A DNA stretch of 64,000 bases from Prorocentrum cordatum (taxonomy: Eukaryota > Sar > Dinophyceae > Prorocentrales > Prorocentraceae). Shown piece by piece: positions 29,607 to 40,329 of the stretch; within the stretch, counting starts at the first letter, position 1; every line of letters starts with the position of its first letter. The notes below the pieces were generated by a model that saw only the letters and a list, made by a program, of their open reading frames with translations, was not told where the DNA came from and ran no database searches. The DNA lies in the NCBI GenBank assembly GCA_963575745.1, contig CAUYUJ010014271.1:189820-253819 (forward strand), given 5' to 3'. The position numbers were made by a program, and so were the translations under genes.

Positions 29607-30238
29607 CGCTACCTCCCCATTGCGGTCCCCCCCTCGCGTCCGAACCGATCTTGTCATAGGAAGGAGCAGCGGGAGGTCTGGGCTCCGCCTTGGGTTCTAG
29701 AGTCCCTCCCTGGGCCCCAGGATCGTCACCAAAACTGCGCAGGACGAGAAGCTGGTGGTGGGATACAGGTCCAGGGTCCATATTACGGAGAACAGAAAAA
29801 ACGTCGGGGGCCTGGGTCTGCATGCTCCCGGAAAGGTCGTCACGAAGGAAGCGGGCCCTGAGGGGAACGGGTTGCCATCCTGCCAGCGGCAGCAACCACT
29901 GCCTGGGCGCCCCCGGAGTTCCGTCGTCGCAGAAACATGCAAGATCCTGAAACATTGCGGCTGCGTCCCGAACCCCCATGCATTTCATCTCTCTGAGGCA
30001 CCGATCCCGCGCAGGACACGTTCGGGGCCCCCGGAGCCAGGCGATGGGAACGCCCGGAGCGAAGAGGCCGCGCCGCTCCCAGGCATCCGATGATACCATT
30101 CTTTCCATGCGCGGCCCCAGAGGGCCCAACCCATTCCCCGCGGGTAGTTTGGCGTGCCCGATCCGTTTTTGATGAAGAGCCCTGGAAGCAGCAATCGAGG
30201 ATATCTGGGCTCGGGTATCTGGGTTCGGCTCTCGGGGC

Positions 30239-30352
30239 CTGAGCAGGATCTCGGGGGCGCTGGAGCCCAACGCCATGAGCGTCAGGTTGGCCACCGTAGG
30301 GTTCCACACGTTCACCGTCCTGATCTTGCCTTCGCGGGCCGCGAGGGCGGGG
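30239..30352 (-). CDS. NCX: Na+/Ca2+ exchanger, first half of the alpha-1 repeat
   Basis: The 114-bp exon encodes PALAAREGKIRTVNVWNPTV, then ANLTLMALGSSAPEILL. The run NLTLMALGSSAPEILL with GSSAPE is the signature of the NCX alpha-1 repeat, whose acidic and hydroxyl residues bind Ca2+ and Na+. The exon ends with AG of a Ser codon finished in the 25.4 kb exon (CTCAG|GCCCCG, GC donor). The proposed acceptor GCGCAG|CCCC at 30354-30353 is less certain because the region before VNVW is variable in the family. The product is a plasma- or organelle-membrane antiporter exchanging Ca2+ for Na+. Confidence 0.9.
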
Positions 30353-30392
30353 CTGCGCAGCCCACGCGCCAGCCCCAGCGGCGACGCGTCTT

Positions 30393-30675
30393 TTTCCTCC
30401 TCCTCCTCCTCCTCCTCCTCCTTCTTCTTCTCGTTTTTGTTGTTATTCTTGCTATTTAGTATTATTGCTCATACTCTTATTCTTTGTATTGGTAGTATCA
30501 TGAATAGCACGATTCATGATGTCCTTAATCTTGTTATGACTAGTAATTCTTTGGCTACTATTATCACTCGTATTATGTCTATTCGTATTATTCGTACCAT
30601 TACTCTTCGCAATGTTAAAATTAGCATGACTAGTACTATTCGTGATCGTAGCATATTAATATCATTCTTCTTACG
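30393..30675. repeat. CTC tract followed by AT-rich island
   Basis: (ctc)n to 30425, then about 250 bp that is strikingly A/T-rich and T-biased on the plus strand (ttcgtattattcgtaccatt and similar words). The flanks are strongly GC-rich. No motif in the ORF crossing it. Confidence 0.7.
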
Positions 30676-31316
30676 GTCAGGAACTTCTGCTCACCGTGTC
30701 GCGGTGGCGGCCTCAGCGGCTCGCTATGTCGTGCAAGCGGGTAGCGTGTTGCTCCGCCTTGCCTTGCTGGGCGGGAGGGTGGGGAAAGCTGGGGACGTTG
30801 ACGCTCGGAGACTGGAACGTGGTTAGCGTGTCACACTGAAGGATGGTGGACCAGAATCGGCGGGTCGACACGCAGATCAAAAGCTCCGAACCGTATCATT
30901 ATTCCTTAGACTGTTACACTCCTTCGTTTGTTGCTGCCCAGTCAAGAGCAAGCCAACATTAGTAGCAACGCCAGGATCGGGGAGACGTGGGACTCGAGCT
31001 TGGGGGGCCCGAACTTGTCAGGCGGGGCCGTCAGACAAATGGCGTGACCCGGCCTGAGATTTAGCGCGAGCTCCCGCTGCAGACATCTCGCGGACACTGG
31101 GCCGTCAAAACCCATGACGCGACCGTCAACAAAAGCGGCGGCAAAGCCGAGGTCCGCCAATCTCGATCCTCGGCTGCAGGAGCCACCGCTGACCCGCACA
31201 GTCTCTGAGTACACAGGCAGCGCTGCCGACAGCAAGTAGGATTCGCCGCGGTCAGTCTGAACGGCGGGGCAACCAAAGGCAAATGCGCGCGGGACTCGGT
31301 CCCCGACGCCGACGGC
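30676..31316. other. No gene recognised
   Basis: Mixed sequence. A minus-strand ORF (30942-31406) has no known motif and starts in a microsatellite. Confidence 0.45.
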
Positions 31317-31694
31317 GTTAGGAGGAGGAGGAGGAGGAGGAGGAGGAGGAGGAGGAGGAGGAGGATTTTTGTTGACCTCCACGGGCCCACCGCATAGTGC
31401 AAGCAACTGGAGGAGCGCCCGTAGCCCTGAGAGGGGTCAGAGCTAGCCGCGCGACGGGGCAGCGGAGGAGTCAGTACTTCTCAAGCAACTGGAGGAGGAG
31501 GAGGAGGAGGAGGAGGAGAAAGAGGAGAAAGAGGGAGGAGGAGGAGAGGAGGAGGAGAGGAGGAGGAGGAGGAGGAGGAGGAGGAAGAGGACGAGGAGGA
31601 GGAGGCGGAGGAGGACGAGGAGGAGGAGGAGGAGGAGGAGGAGGAGGAGGAGAAAGAGGACGAGGAGGAGGAGGAGGAGGAGGAGGAGGAGGCG
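31317..31694. repeat. GAG microsatellites
   Basis: (gag)n at 31319-31363 and a longer interrupted tract (gag, gaa, gcg) at 31486-31692. Confidence 0.95.
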
Positions 31695-32421
31695 CTCTGG
31701 CCGAGGACCGGGGGGGACGCCGCCGCCGCCACATCCCTCCCCTGGCCGGGCCGCGCCTGGGCGAGGCACGGGGCCAGGGCGGACCCGGAGCCCGCGAGGA
31801 AGCCTCGCCCCAACGGCGCCAACATGCGCAACGAGTTCGCCGGCATTTCTCGGGTCGGGCGAAAGGGGGGGTTTGGGAAAAGGGGGGGTCACGAAATCTG
31901 CTGCATGTAGCCGGTTTCGGCCCCGCCGCCGGGCCCATTCCTCGATGCATGGGCGCCTTCCGGCGCCGGGAGGAGCTGGGAAAATCAGCTACGTGAGCTG
32001 ATTCTCAAACCCCCCCTTTGCTACCCCCACCTTTTCGCCCGACCCGAACTTCGCCGAGACTTACCCGCCAATACGGAGACCAACGATGTCGTCAAAATCA
32101 TCGTTACCCTCAACGTGGAGTGCAACAACAAGCCGGATTGACCGCCATGCGCCGACTCGCATACGCTGCGCGGAGAGGGCTTCAACCCAATACCGAGGAC
32201 ATCATCACGGTTCTGATCGGGCAGGCGCCGCCACAGACGACGTGTCCTCAATCGGAGCCTGATGACCATCCCCACCACCCGCATCGACACCCACGAGGTA
32301 GACATCATTGGAGGCAGCATGATCGGCATGAAGCCCACAGTGCGCCCACGACGTCGTCAGCATCAGCACTCGTATCGACCACACCTCTACAAGAGCAGAC
32401 GCCAGCACCAACACCGATCAC
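31695..32421. other. No gene recognised
   Basis: Plus-strand frames here contain short protein-like pieces (NTETNDVVKIIVTLNVECNN, TRIDTHEVDIIGGSMIGMKP) broken by stops. They could be the decayed start of the repetitive ORF that follows. Confidence 0.3.
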
Positions 32422-34911
32422 ATGATGAACCCGTATGCGGCCACCTTCATGCCAGCGGAGACCAACGACAGTCATGACTACCTGGAGGCAGCTGCGGTCC
32501 GACCTCCGGTATCTTACCCCGACATCGCATACGACAAGCAAACCATCGACAACGCCATGCCGCAGGCCACACTACGCCGACGTACGACACCGCCGACGAC
32601 CGTCCCGACCACCCCCGCCGCCCCCGCCGCCCCTCCCGCTGTCTTTTCCGCTGCGCCCAGCAACGCCCCCGCCGACGTCCCCGCCGACGCCCCACCCGAC
32701 GACCTACCCGACACACTAACTGACGCCCAGCCCCACACCCCTACTGACGCCCACCCCGACGACCCTTTGGACGCTTCACCAAACACCCAACCCGACGCCC
32801 TTCCCGACCCCTCACAATACGCCCAACCCGACGACCCAACCCGACGCCCCTCACAATACGCCCTTCCCGACCCCTCACAACACGCATCCCGTAGGACCAC
32901 GGCTACGTCCACTTCGGGACCCGGGAGGCGGCCAGAAGACCCCCCGCCGCACTGCGGGCATACCGTGCGGCAGTCCCACGCTGTGGGCCACCGACAGGAG
33001 CTTCGACGACCCCCACGACGACGCTCCCGTCGACGCCCCCGCCGACGCCCCCTCCGACACCTCCGCCGCCCCCCACCGACTCCCACCACGACGCCGCGAC
33101 GACGCTTACGACGACGATGCGACCCTCCAGACGGCCTCCTACCTTCTCCGCCACACTCCAAGTCCACGGCGCGACCTACCAGGACCCCAATGCCACGGAT
33201 GGCTCACACAAGGGCATCGATTTCAAGGCCTCCAGGGACATCTATTTCACGAAGCACCTCACCTCCGACTTCGTGGCCTCCCAGGTCTCCAATTTCATGC
33301 CTGATGCACACGAGGACATCCATTTTGCGGACCTCCAGGATTCCACTCTCACGGCCCCCAAGAACTTCAATTTCGCAGACCACATCACGGATCCAGACGC
33401 TACCAACCAGAACATCGATTTCATGGCTATGGGAACCGCCGGGGCCACTCACGACGACGACGTCGACCACCCCAACGACAACCTTTACGACGCCCCGACC
33501 GACGCCCAACCCAACGCCCTTCCAGACGACCAACCCGACGCCCCCGCTGACCCCCAACCCGACGGCTCACACGACGCTCTTTACCGACGCCCAGCCCGAC
33601 GCCCTCCCCGACGCCCTTCCCGCCGCCTTCCCCGACGCCCAACCCGATGCCCAACCAGGCGCCCAACCCGTTGCCCTTCCCGACGCCTTCCCCGACGCCC
33701 AACCCGCCGCCTTCCCCGACGCCAACTTCGAGCCCTCCAAGGATACCGATTTCATGCCGAACATCACCTCCAGTTTCAAGGCCTCCAAGGACTTCAATTT
33801 CGCGGACCACCTCACGGATCCAGAGGCGTCACCTACCAGAACATCGTTTTCGAGGCTTTTGGAACGGCCGGAGCCACCCGCGACGACGACGCAGACCACC
33901 CCAACGTCCCTCCGCCGCCACTCCCGACGCACCGCCCGACGCCCCCGCCGACGCCCTACCCGACGCCCAACCCTACGCCCAACCCGACGCCCTTCCAGAC
34001 GCCCGAACCGAGGCCCGAACCGACGCCAAAACCTCGCCTCGCCCGACGCCCTTCCCGACTCCCAGCCTCGCGCCCACCCCGACACCCTTCCCGACGTCCA
34101 AGCCGACGCCCACCCCGACGCCCTTTCCGACGCCCTTCCTTACGCCCAGCCCCACGCCCAGCCCCACGCACAGCAGGCACCCAACACTCAGCCTTACCGA
34201 GCTCACGAGCAGCACCACCATCCACGCCACCAAAACCATTGCCGCCACCAGGACCGTGCGCCAATCCCAGAGTGCGATTTCACACCAGAGGGACCTCTAC
34301 CAGCGGGAGCAGACCCAGCGCCAGCGCCGACGCCAGCTGAACCAGCACCAGCACCGGAGCCGACACGAGCACCAGCACTAGAGCCGACACAGGCGGCGCC
34401 AGCGCCACACCTCGAAACAGGTACAAGACGACCCTGGCTTCCGAGCCTTGCCGCGCTACTGGCGACACCACCACACAACGCACCTTCTAGGGTGCAACGC
34501 CCCTCCGACCCTAGAGCCCTCGGTCCTCACAGACTGGCGCCGCCCCTGAGGCAACGCAACCCGCCGATGGCGGCACTCGGCCACAACCGCCTCCCCCCGT
34601 ACCCATCTTCGGCTTCGCACCCACGACGTTGGCGGCGACACCTGTCAGAGGCCTGCGGCCCCCGCCTCCGCCGCGGGCGCATGGCCTGCGGCCACCCCTG
34701 CCCGCGTCCCCGAGCAGAGACCTGGCCACTCCCCCCCCTCCCAAAACCCCGACGCCCTTCCCACCCACCTCTACGACCACCACCCACCCTCCTCTACGAC
34801 CACCACCCCTCCCGACGCAATATGCCTGGAAACGACATCCACCACAGCAATATCATGGATGGGTATACTACTGCGTCGACCAGAACGCCAGCGAGCATTT
34901 CGCGGCCCTGA
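32422..34911 (+). other. Repetitive Asp/Ala/Gln/Pro-rich coding-like region
   Basis: An 829-codon frame is open on the plus strand and a second frame is open at 33117-34340. The DNA is built from 12-bp words gacgcccaaccc and gacgcccttccc, giving DAQP and DALP tetrapeptides. Between them lie non-repetitive modules present at least twice (about 33180-33480 and 33728-33908) containing NFADHITDP or NFADHLTDP and GTAGATHDDD or GTAGATRDDD. The module frame differs from the long frame in part, so indels are present. No known family; it could be a decayed repeat protein or a satellite with chance coding phase. Confidence 0.35.
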
Positions 34912-35244
34912 GGGGCCAGAGGGGCAGGGATTAGCTTCAGATGTATGGATGATGCCGGGAGGGAGATTCGGGGATGGTTCGGGGAGGACGACCAAACTTT
35001 TTTATCCCCCCGAGGCCTCTGGAGGGAGCCTCGGGGCAGGATGGGTGGCTGCAGGATGAACCTTCGTGTGCCATGAGTCAGTCAGGAGGAGGAGGAAGAG
35101 GAGGAGGAGGAGGAGGAGGAGGAGGAGGAGGAGGAGGAGGAGGCGCGAGGACTGGGGGCACGAGGGCTGGGGGGCCCCCCGGGCCCCCCCGTAATGTGTG
35201 GCAGGAGTCTGCGCGGTCCCCCGAAACGCCGAATCCCAGACAGG
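34912..35244. repeat. GAG microsatellite in unassigned DNA
   Basis: (gag)n at 35084-35142. The flanks show nothing recognisable. Confidence 0.8.
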
Positions 35245-35432
35245 ATGGAACTGAAAGGACTCAAGGGGCCCAGGGACACACAAATAAATAACTACACAAA
35301 TAATAGGATTCCCCATGTTTTCTTATATTGAATGGGTTTTTGTCTTCTCCCCCACTTCCCATATGTTTCCATATTTTCCTGGGAGTCGATGATTGATTTT
35401 GTCTGTGTGTTGCTTCCCCTCCTGAAGGACGG
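35245..35432 (+). repeat. Dispersed repeat matching both flanks of the DIRS-like element (empty site)
   Basis: gggacacacaaataaataac and gattccccatgttttc resemble 50735-50791. cccccacttcc, ccatattttcc and ttgtctgtgtgtt resemble 60824-60895. The two halves are adjacent here, whereas in the other copy they are separated by the 10 kb element. Confidence 0.7.
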
Positions 35433-36058
35433 CGTCGCGAGGTCTCAGATGAAGTGCGGGGACGCGTGGCCCTCTCGGCTGCAAGGATCGGTTCGAGATG
35501 CCTCGTGGCCGCTGTGGCGGCACGCATCGGGAATAATGTTGCGTTGCCTCGTGGTCCTCGGAGCTTCAATCGGAATCGGTGGATCGCGACCACACGATCC
35601 TGTGGCCCTCGTGGTTGCAAAGATCGGAACCGGTGATCCGGGGCCTCGTAGCCCCTCGCTGAAGAAATCGGAGACAGCGGCTTGGTGCCTGATTGCCCAT
35701 GTGGCTTTTTCAGAGGCCGAGCTGTACGATTCGTTGCCTCGTGAGATGGGCATAAGTTGAATCGGTGTTTCGTAACCTCTTGGCATCGTGGCCATCGCCG
35801 CTACAAAAGGTAGGAATCAATGGTCGGTTGCCTCGTGGCTTCATGGTCCGACCGAAAACCGACCAAACCGATAGCGAAACGGAACCAGGGCCTTTGCATC
35901 TGCTTCGAATGGCGCAGCGGCGCAGCAACGAAAAACCAACCGACCGAACCGAACCTAACCGAACGCAACCGACTACGACGCAGCCGAACCAACCGATCCG
36001 TGGACACCCTTGCTCCCCCTCCTCCTTCCGGACGAGGGCCTGTGTATCTGTCCTGCAC
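35433..36058. other. No gene; loose repeats around gcctcgtgg
   Basis: gttgcctcgtgg and cggaatcgg recur irregularly at 35490-35850. No coding motif. Confidence 0.5.
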
Positions 36059-36144
36059 CTGGACCCTCCTGGAGGTAATCTTCTCGATCGCCGCCATGAA
36101 GACGTCGGCGAGGCAAGCGACTCCAGCGAAGCAGTACATCAGGC
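36059..36144 (-). CDS. NCX: Na+/Ca2+ exchanger, membrane segment before the alpha-1 repeat
   Basis: On the minus strand, after the acceptor GCCGCAG|GC, the exon encodes LMYCFAGVACLADVFMAAIE and KITSRR. In SLC8 exchangers the helix before the alpha-1 repeat has this form: aromatic Tyr/Phe, GV, AD, FM, then IE.ITS. The donor end is uncertain by about 10 bp (36057, 36059 or 36069). Earlier exons with the signal sequence and first helix were not found upstream to 64 kb and may be too diverged or outside. Same strand and order as the other three exons. Confidence 0.8.
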
Positions 36145-36175
36145 CTGCGGCAGTCAGCCAGGGAGTGCAGGAGTG

Positions 36176-36262
36176 AGGAGGATGAGGAGGAAGAGAGTAA
36201 GAGGAGGAGGAGGTGGAGGATGAGGAGGACGACGAGGAGGAGGAGGCGGAAGAGGTGGGAGA
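36176..36262. repeat. GAG/GGA microsatellite
   Basis: Interrupted (gag)n tract directly upstream, in transcription direction, of the NCX exon. Confidence 0.9.
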
Positions 36263-36748
36263 GGAGGGATGACGACGCCTCCTCCCCGAGGACTTCCACC
36301 ATCATAAAATGCTGGACCAGACCAGACTGGCCAGGAGAGAGGCAACCTGGAATGTGAGGCCCCCCCCGCTGTGGGGCGGCTCCTGGAAGCCGGGTGCGTC
36401 TGACCCGAAAGAGGAAGAGGCGGAGGGCGGGGAACAAGCACGGCCTTGTGCCCAGCAGCGCGAGACACTGCCAGCGCCACCACGCAAAGAGGAACCCGCA
36501 CATTGAGCCACACCCCTCGACCGCCGGTTGGCAGGGACAGTTAACGTTTTGTGCCTGGGATAGACCGTGCGATGCAAAGCCTGGCCAATGAGGCGGACTT
36601 CCACGCCCGTCGGCGGAGCAACGTTGACGGAGACCAACACCTTCTCCGATGCCAAGGTGTGCATGCAATGCACGAGCCGCTGGCATACAGTCAGGCAATC
36701 TGGAGGCCTGAACAAAAGCGAAAAACAATCCTGTGCCATGACGCGGAC
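36263..36748. other. No gene recognised
   Basis: No repeat or motif-bearing ORF. I searched the minus strand here for the preceding NCX exon and saw none. Confidence 0.45.
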
Positions 36749-37045
36749 TGGGTGGCGCTCGAGGTCTGATTCATCCTCTGCCACATTCGCCACCGGCCGC
36801 CCTAGGACATGTCCCAAAAACAATGGGGCAAAGCTGGGTGGCGCTCGCGGTCTGTTTCATCCGCGGCCACTTTCGCCACCGGCCGGCCCGACCGCAGACG
36901 TCGCAGCAACCGCGGGGCGACTCGCGCCGACAAAAGGAGAAAGCAGAGGACAGAGAAGGGGAAGGGGAACAGGCGGAGCGGCTGCCAGTCCCAGTGCCGC
37001 GGAAACTGCGGTCAATGACAGTGCCGCGGAAACTGCGGTCAATGA
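36749..37045. repeat. Two small tandem duplications
   Basis: gggtggcgctcg.ggtctg.ttcatcc and cgccaccggccg recur 87 bp apart (36749 and 36836). A 27-bp unit cagtgccgcggaaactgcgg recurs twice at about 36990-37043. Confidence 0.75.
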
Positions 37046-37094
37046 AAGAGATGCCCAGTCACGGGAAACTCAGCGGACCAGGCAAGAAGAACGG

Positions 37095-37556
37095 TCAATC
37101 CGAGCTCCCCGAACTGGCGCCCAACACACATGGCTGAATATACGTGGACCGAGGTAGGATATAACAGGGAGCCGCTGCAGCGCCTGGCATCTGAAAATGA
37201 GTGGGGGCACCTCCCGCAGGTGCAGCACCGCTGCCACTCGAGATATAGGTGGGGGAACCTCCTGTAGGTGTACCGCCGCTGCCACTTTGAAACGGAGTGG
37301 GGGCACCTCCCGAAGGTATAGCGCCACTGCCATTCGAGACAGATGTGGGGGTACCCCCCGGAGGTACAGCGCCGCTGCCACCTGGGGAAACTCCTTGCTC
37401 AGGATCGTCCTCACCCATATGCTTCCTCGACGCGGCCACCTCCAGCCCGCGGGCCGAAGCAACCCGCCGAAGGGCAGAGGCAGCGCTGGGAGAAGGCGGC
37501 ATTCCACTGGCTGTAAGACTGGCCCCAGGATCAGACCCAGAGGTTGAAACTGGCAC
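37095..37556 (-). CDS. Gly/Ser/Pro repeat protein, hypothetical
   Basis: This minus-strand 153-codon ORF starts at an ATG and contains four consecutive 16-residue repeats of the type GSGAIPSGGAPTPFQS. The DNA period is exactly 48 bp (starts 37201, 37249, 37297, 37345). Amino acids at GSG, P, GG and PT stay fixed while third positions vary, which suggests selection on protein. The N-terminal 60 residues are Ala/Ser-rich and unrecognised. It lies just 3' of retroelement 3 on the same strand and might be its tail. Confidence 0.4.
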   Translation of the reverse strand: MPVSTSGSDPGASLTASGMPPSPSAASALRRVASARGLEVAASRKHMGEDDPEQGVSPGGSGAVPPGGTPTSVSNGSGAIPSGGAPTPFQSGSGGTPTGGSPTYISSGSGAAPAGGAPTHFQMPGAAAAPCYILPRSTYIQPCVLGASSGSSD

Positions 37557-37740
37557 TGCGCGCTCTTCAACAATCCTGAGATGTCTGTCTATCGGTTGAA
37601 AGCATGACTAAATCTCATTGAAAGTGGTCTTGCCGTGTGTGCTGAGCCCTGGGGCGCACGTGCCAGCAAAATTGCTGCTCACTGGCGCATTCCGGTGTAG
37701 AAAAGGCCCCGCAGCTCAGACGCAAGGAGCAATCGGGGCC
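37557..37740. other. No gene recognised
   Basis: Gap between the Gly/Ser/Pro ORF and the recognisable end of retroelement 3. Confidence 0.4.
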
Positions 37741-38117
37741 GTCAGGAACGTGAGAGAAGGGTCTGCTTGTGACCGTTTCCCTCAACCACGTCCGTACAAT
37801 GCTGGCGAGGTCCCGCGCGCCTCCCTGGCTCAGGCTGCACCGCTGACCCGGTTCCCATTCGACGCGCGGTGCAACGCCGAATACTGCCAAGCCTCTGCCA
37901 GTCGTGCTGCTCCACAGGCTGCGCCACTCTGGGTGCCCTGGGTGGCCCGATGAACTCAACTTCGCTCAAGTCGAGCCTCGGCCGCTTGGGAAGCAACTTG
38001 GCCGCAAACCTGCACGCTGTTCTCGAGATTCGCACCGACCTGTCGACGGTTTCGCACTCCTCCGACGAGGCTCTAGGGCGGGGCAGGGCACCTTCGCGCG
38101 CGGCCCTGTCAGCGCGA

Positions 38118-38597
38118 TCATTCCCTTTTCTCCTGAACCACTTTTCTGGCGACAGGTCCTACAAGTCCTAAATCGGCGATCGGATGCTTGAAGAACGACC
38201 CGTCCACGCACAAGCCCCCCTGCAAATCCCCATTTTCCCCTTCAGGATAACTGTGCGATCTGATCACCTGCTCCCCGACCGGACGAGGTTGAGGCCAGAG
38301 CGACCCGGGGTGGGGAAAGATGCCCCGAGTGAACAGATCAAGATCCGAGGGGGGAGGATCGCCATCGTATTCGGCAAGCACTGTGGCCGTGGCAAGCTCA
38401 GTACGCTCTTCGGCGCACGCTTCGCACTGCCACAGCCGATGAAAGATGGAATCCTTTTCCTTGCCGTATAGCTGACAGAGCTGCTGCTGCTCCGTCAGCT
38501 GGTGCCCGAGAGCGGTCGCCCGTTCGGCTGTCCAGCAGCCGTCGCGCGCCATGCGTCTGATAGAGCCGCGCTCCGGCAGCGAAAACTTGTTCGACAT
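38118..38597 (-). pseudogene. Finger and RNase H start of retroelement 3
   Basis: LCQLYGKEKDSIFHRLWQCE has His and Cys of the finger, but the first CxxC is reduced to Cys-x-Leu-Tyr. Then GLCVDGSFFKHPIADLG matches GSLFVDGSCARHPIREL of element 1, including the first catalytic Asp. The frame is lost soon after. Confidence 0.65.
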
Positions 38598-38959
38598 GGA
38601 CTGGGCCTGAAGAATTTGTCAAAACAAGCCCTGCCCTTCCCTTCCCCAATTTTGTTGGTCGCCGAGACCTCGAAGAACCTGATGATGGCCTTCTGGGGGA
38701 TGCATTTGAGGAGCTGGGGGCTAACCAACGTTAGCGCGATGTCGACCCCGTTGTGGTCACGAAGCATGGCAAAACTTGGCATGGTCCACCCGGGCCTCCT
38801 GACCGAGAGGAAAAGGATCCTCACGGGGCCCCCCACCGCATTCCATTTAACGGGTTGCCGTTTAGGGTGCTCGAAGATCGCGGCCCAGCCTTGCCTCAAG
38901 TCGGGGAGAGGAGTCGAATGCAGGAAGGCGCGGCACTAACCGGCTAACATTTCTTTGTT

Positions 38960-40203
38960 TCAGCGCACAATAAGAGCATCTGCAGCATGCCAACATGGAT
39001 CGTCGCCAAAAACCGAAGTCGCAGTAAGCGACTTCCCTACCGCTGAAGTACGCATGCGTTTCCCCGCCTGCACTCTGAGAAACTCCAACTCCTTATGACT
39101 GGCCCCACGCTCCTCCGTCCCATAAACAATGCCTGGCAGTGGCCCACTCGCAAGGATACACCGAGCTGACGCCCCCCAAAGCTTGCGCTGACGAGCAATG
39201 CGGCGCACGCGTGCACGAAAGTGAGAGGTCCGCTTCTTACGCTCGGAGCGGGCGACCTGCAATATCGTCAATGCCTAAATTGGTAGCAGAACCCGTGAAG
39301 CCTTTCCCACAGAGCTCACCGAGCCACTGGTCCAGGAGTCGTCCGAGACGAGGGCAACTAGCAATCGAGCCTGCCTTGTCTGGAGATATCGCGAGGCCTA
39401 TGTCGATGGTGATGGCGCGGTGCACCTCAACCGCCCCAGTCTTTAAACCTGCCAGGGCCGGCGAAAGCGTTCCACGGGTAGCTAACCCAATATCGTCTAT
39501 ACACAACTCGAGCTGAACAGAGGGGCAAGAGGGATCCGCGACAAGACCTCCACGTGCAAGATGCGAACGAGGGCGGTGGCCATTCTGCATCCAGCAATGA
39601 CTTCACGGAGGGCCCCAGCGAACGGCCCAGCAAAGGCGCCAGCGATAATGATGAACCGAGCAGAACGATCAGTTCCCATGCGAAGTCTAGCGATATCAAC
39701 CTAGAAACTATGATCGATGCACTTCTGCAAGGGCGATTCTGCATCGGCGCCAAAGTCATAGCGCGCATCAATGACCTCGGCGCACGTTGCGAACAACGCT
39801 ACAGTGGCGCCTGGAAAACGAAAAGCGCCATACCCGCGCGGCACCCCGACCTAGGGGCCCCCCACTGGCGCAAAACAGCAAATATGTCGACGAATCCTAG
39901 CACTGGCCCTTAACATACACATACATGCCCCACAGCATGAGGAAGGCGCCTTCTCTAGTCCTCACTGGCTAAGGCTTGGCGCCAAACCATGTCCGACGCG
40001 CTCTTGAGGCCATGCCCCGCGAAGAACGACTGGAAGTTGGCCCCGTCCCACTCCGGTGCCGCGGACCGCCGCGTTCTGCCCCAGATGCAATCAGAAGCCG
40101 TGAGAATCCCGGTCGGCCTGAGCCCTCCAAGGGCCTTTGAGATCATCGCCAGCATAACGGGCCGAATCTGCATAGGCAACGAGGACATGTTTTCGCAGAC
40201 CAT
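38960..40203 (-). pseudogene. Reverse transcriptase remnants of retroelement 3
   Basis: Several overlapping short ORFs carry RT blocks in family order but different frames. RPTG with WRQALA is at 39955-40203. Motif B VIAGCRMAT is at 39497-39679. A catalytic box CIDD is at about 39470-39500, with Cys in place of the aromatic. Thumb blocks continue to 38960. The interval 39700-39950, where motif A should be, has stops and no match. Confidence 0.7.
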
Positions 40204-40329
40204 GAAGTGTGATGCGGAAGCACTGAGGGCCTCCCTCGTCCGACAGGAGAACTCAAATCCTCCACATGAGAAACGCCCGCCGGCGCAGCCGACCTGCTGC
40301 CGCGAGACCGACTGGCGGTCCTCAAGCTT

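Larger units (their letters stand above)
25557..30238 (-). other. 4.7 kb NCX intron
   Basis: Donor CTCAG|GCCCCG and acceptor CGCCAG|CGTG, again a GC donor. It holds element copies C, D and E, GAG and pyrimidine microsatellites and a dispersed repeat. No other exon was recognised inside. Confidence 0.75.
30353..36058 (-). other. ~5.7 kb NCX intron
   Basis: Lies between the exon ending near 36059 and the exon starting at 30352. The donor is ambiguous: GT after GTCCAG, GC after CAGGT, or GA after TCCAG are possible, and only the latter two keep phase with the next exon as placed. Contents: an AT-rich island, GAG tracts, the repetitive ORF region 32.4-34.9 kb and the empty-site repeat. Confidence 0.55.
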
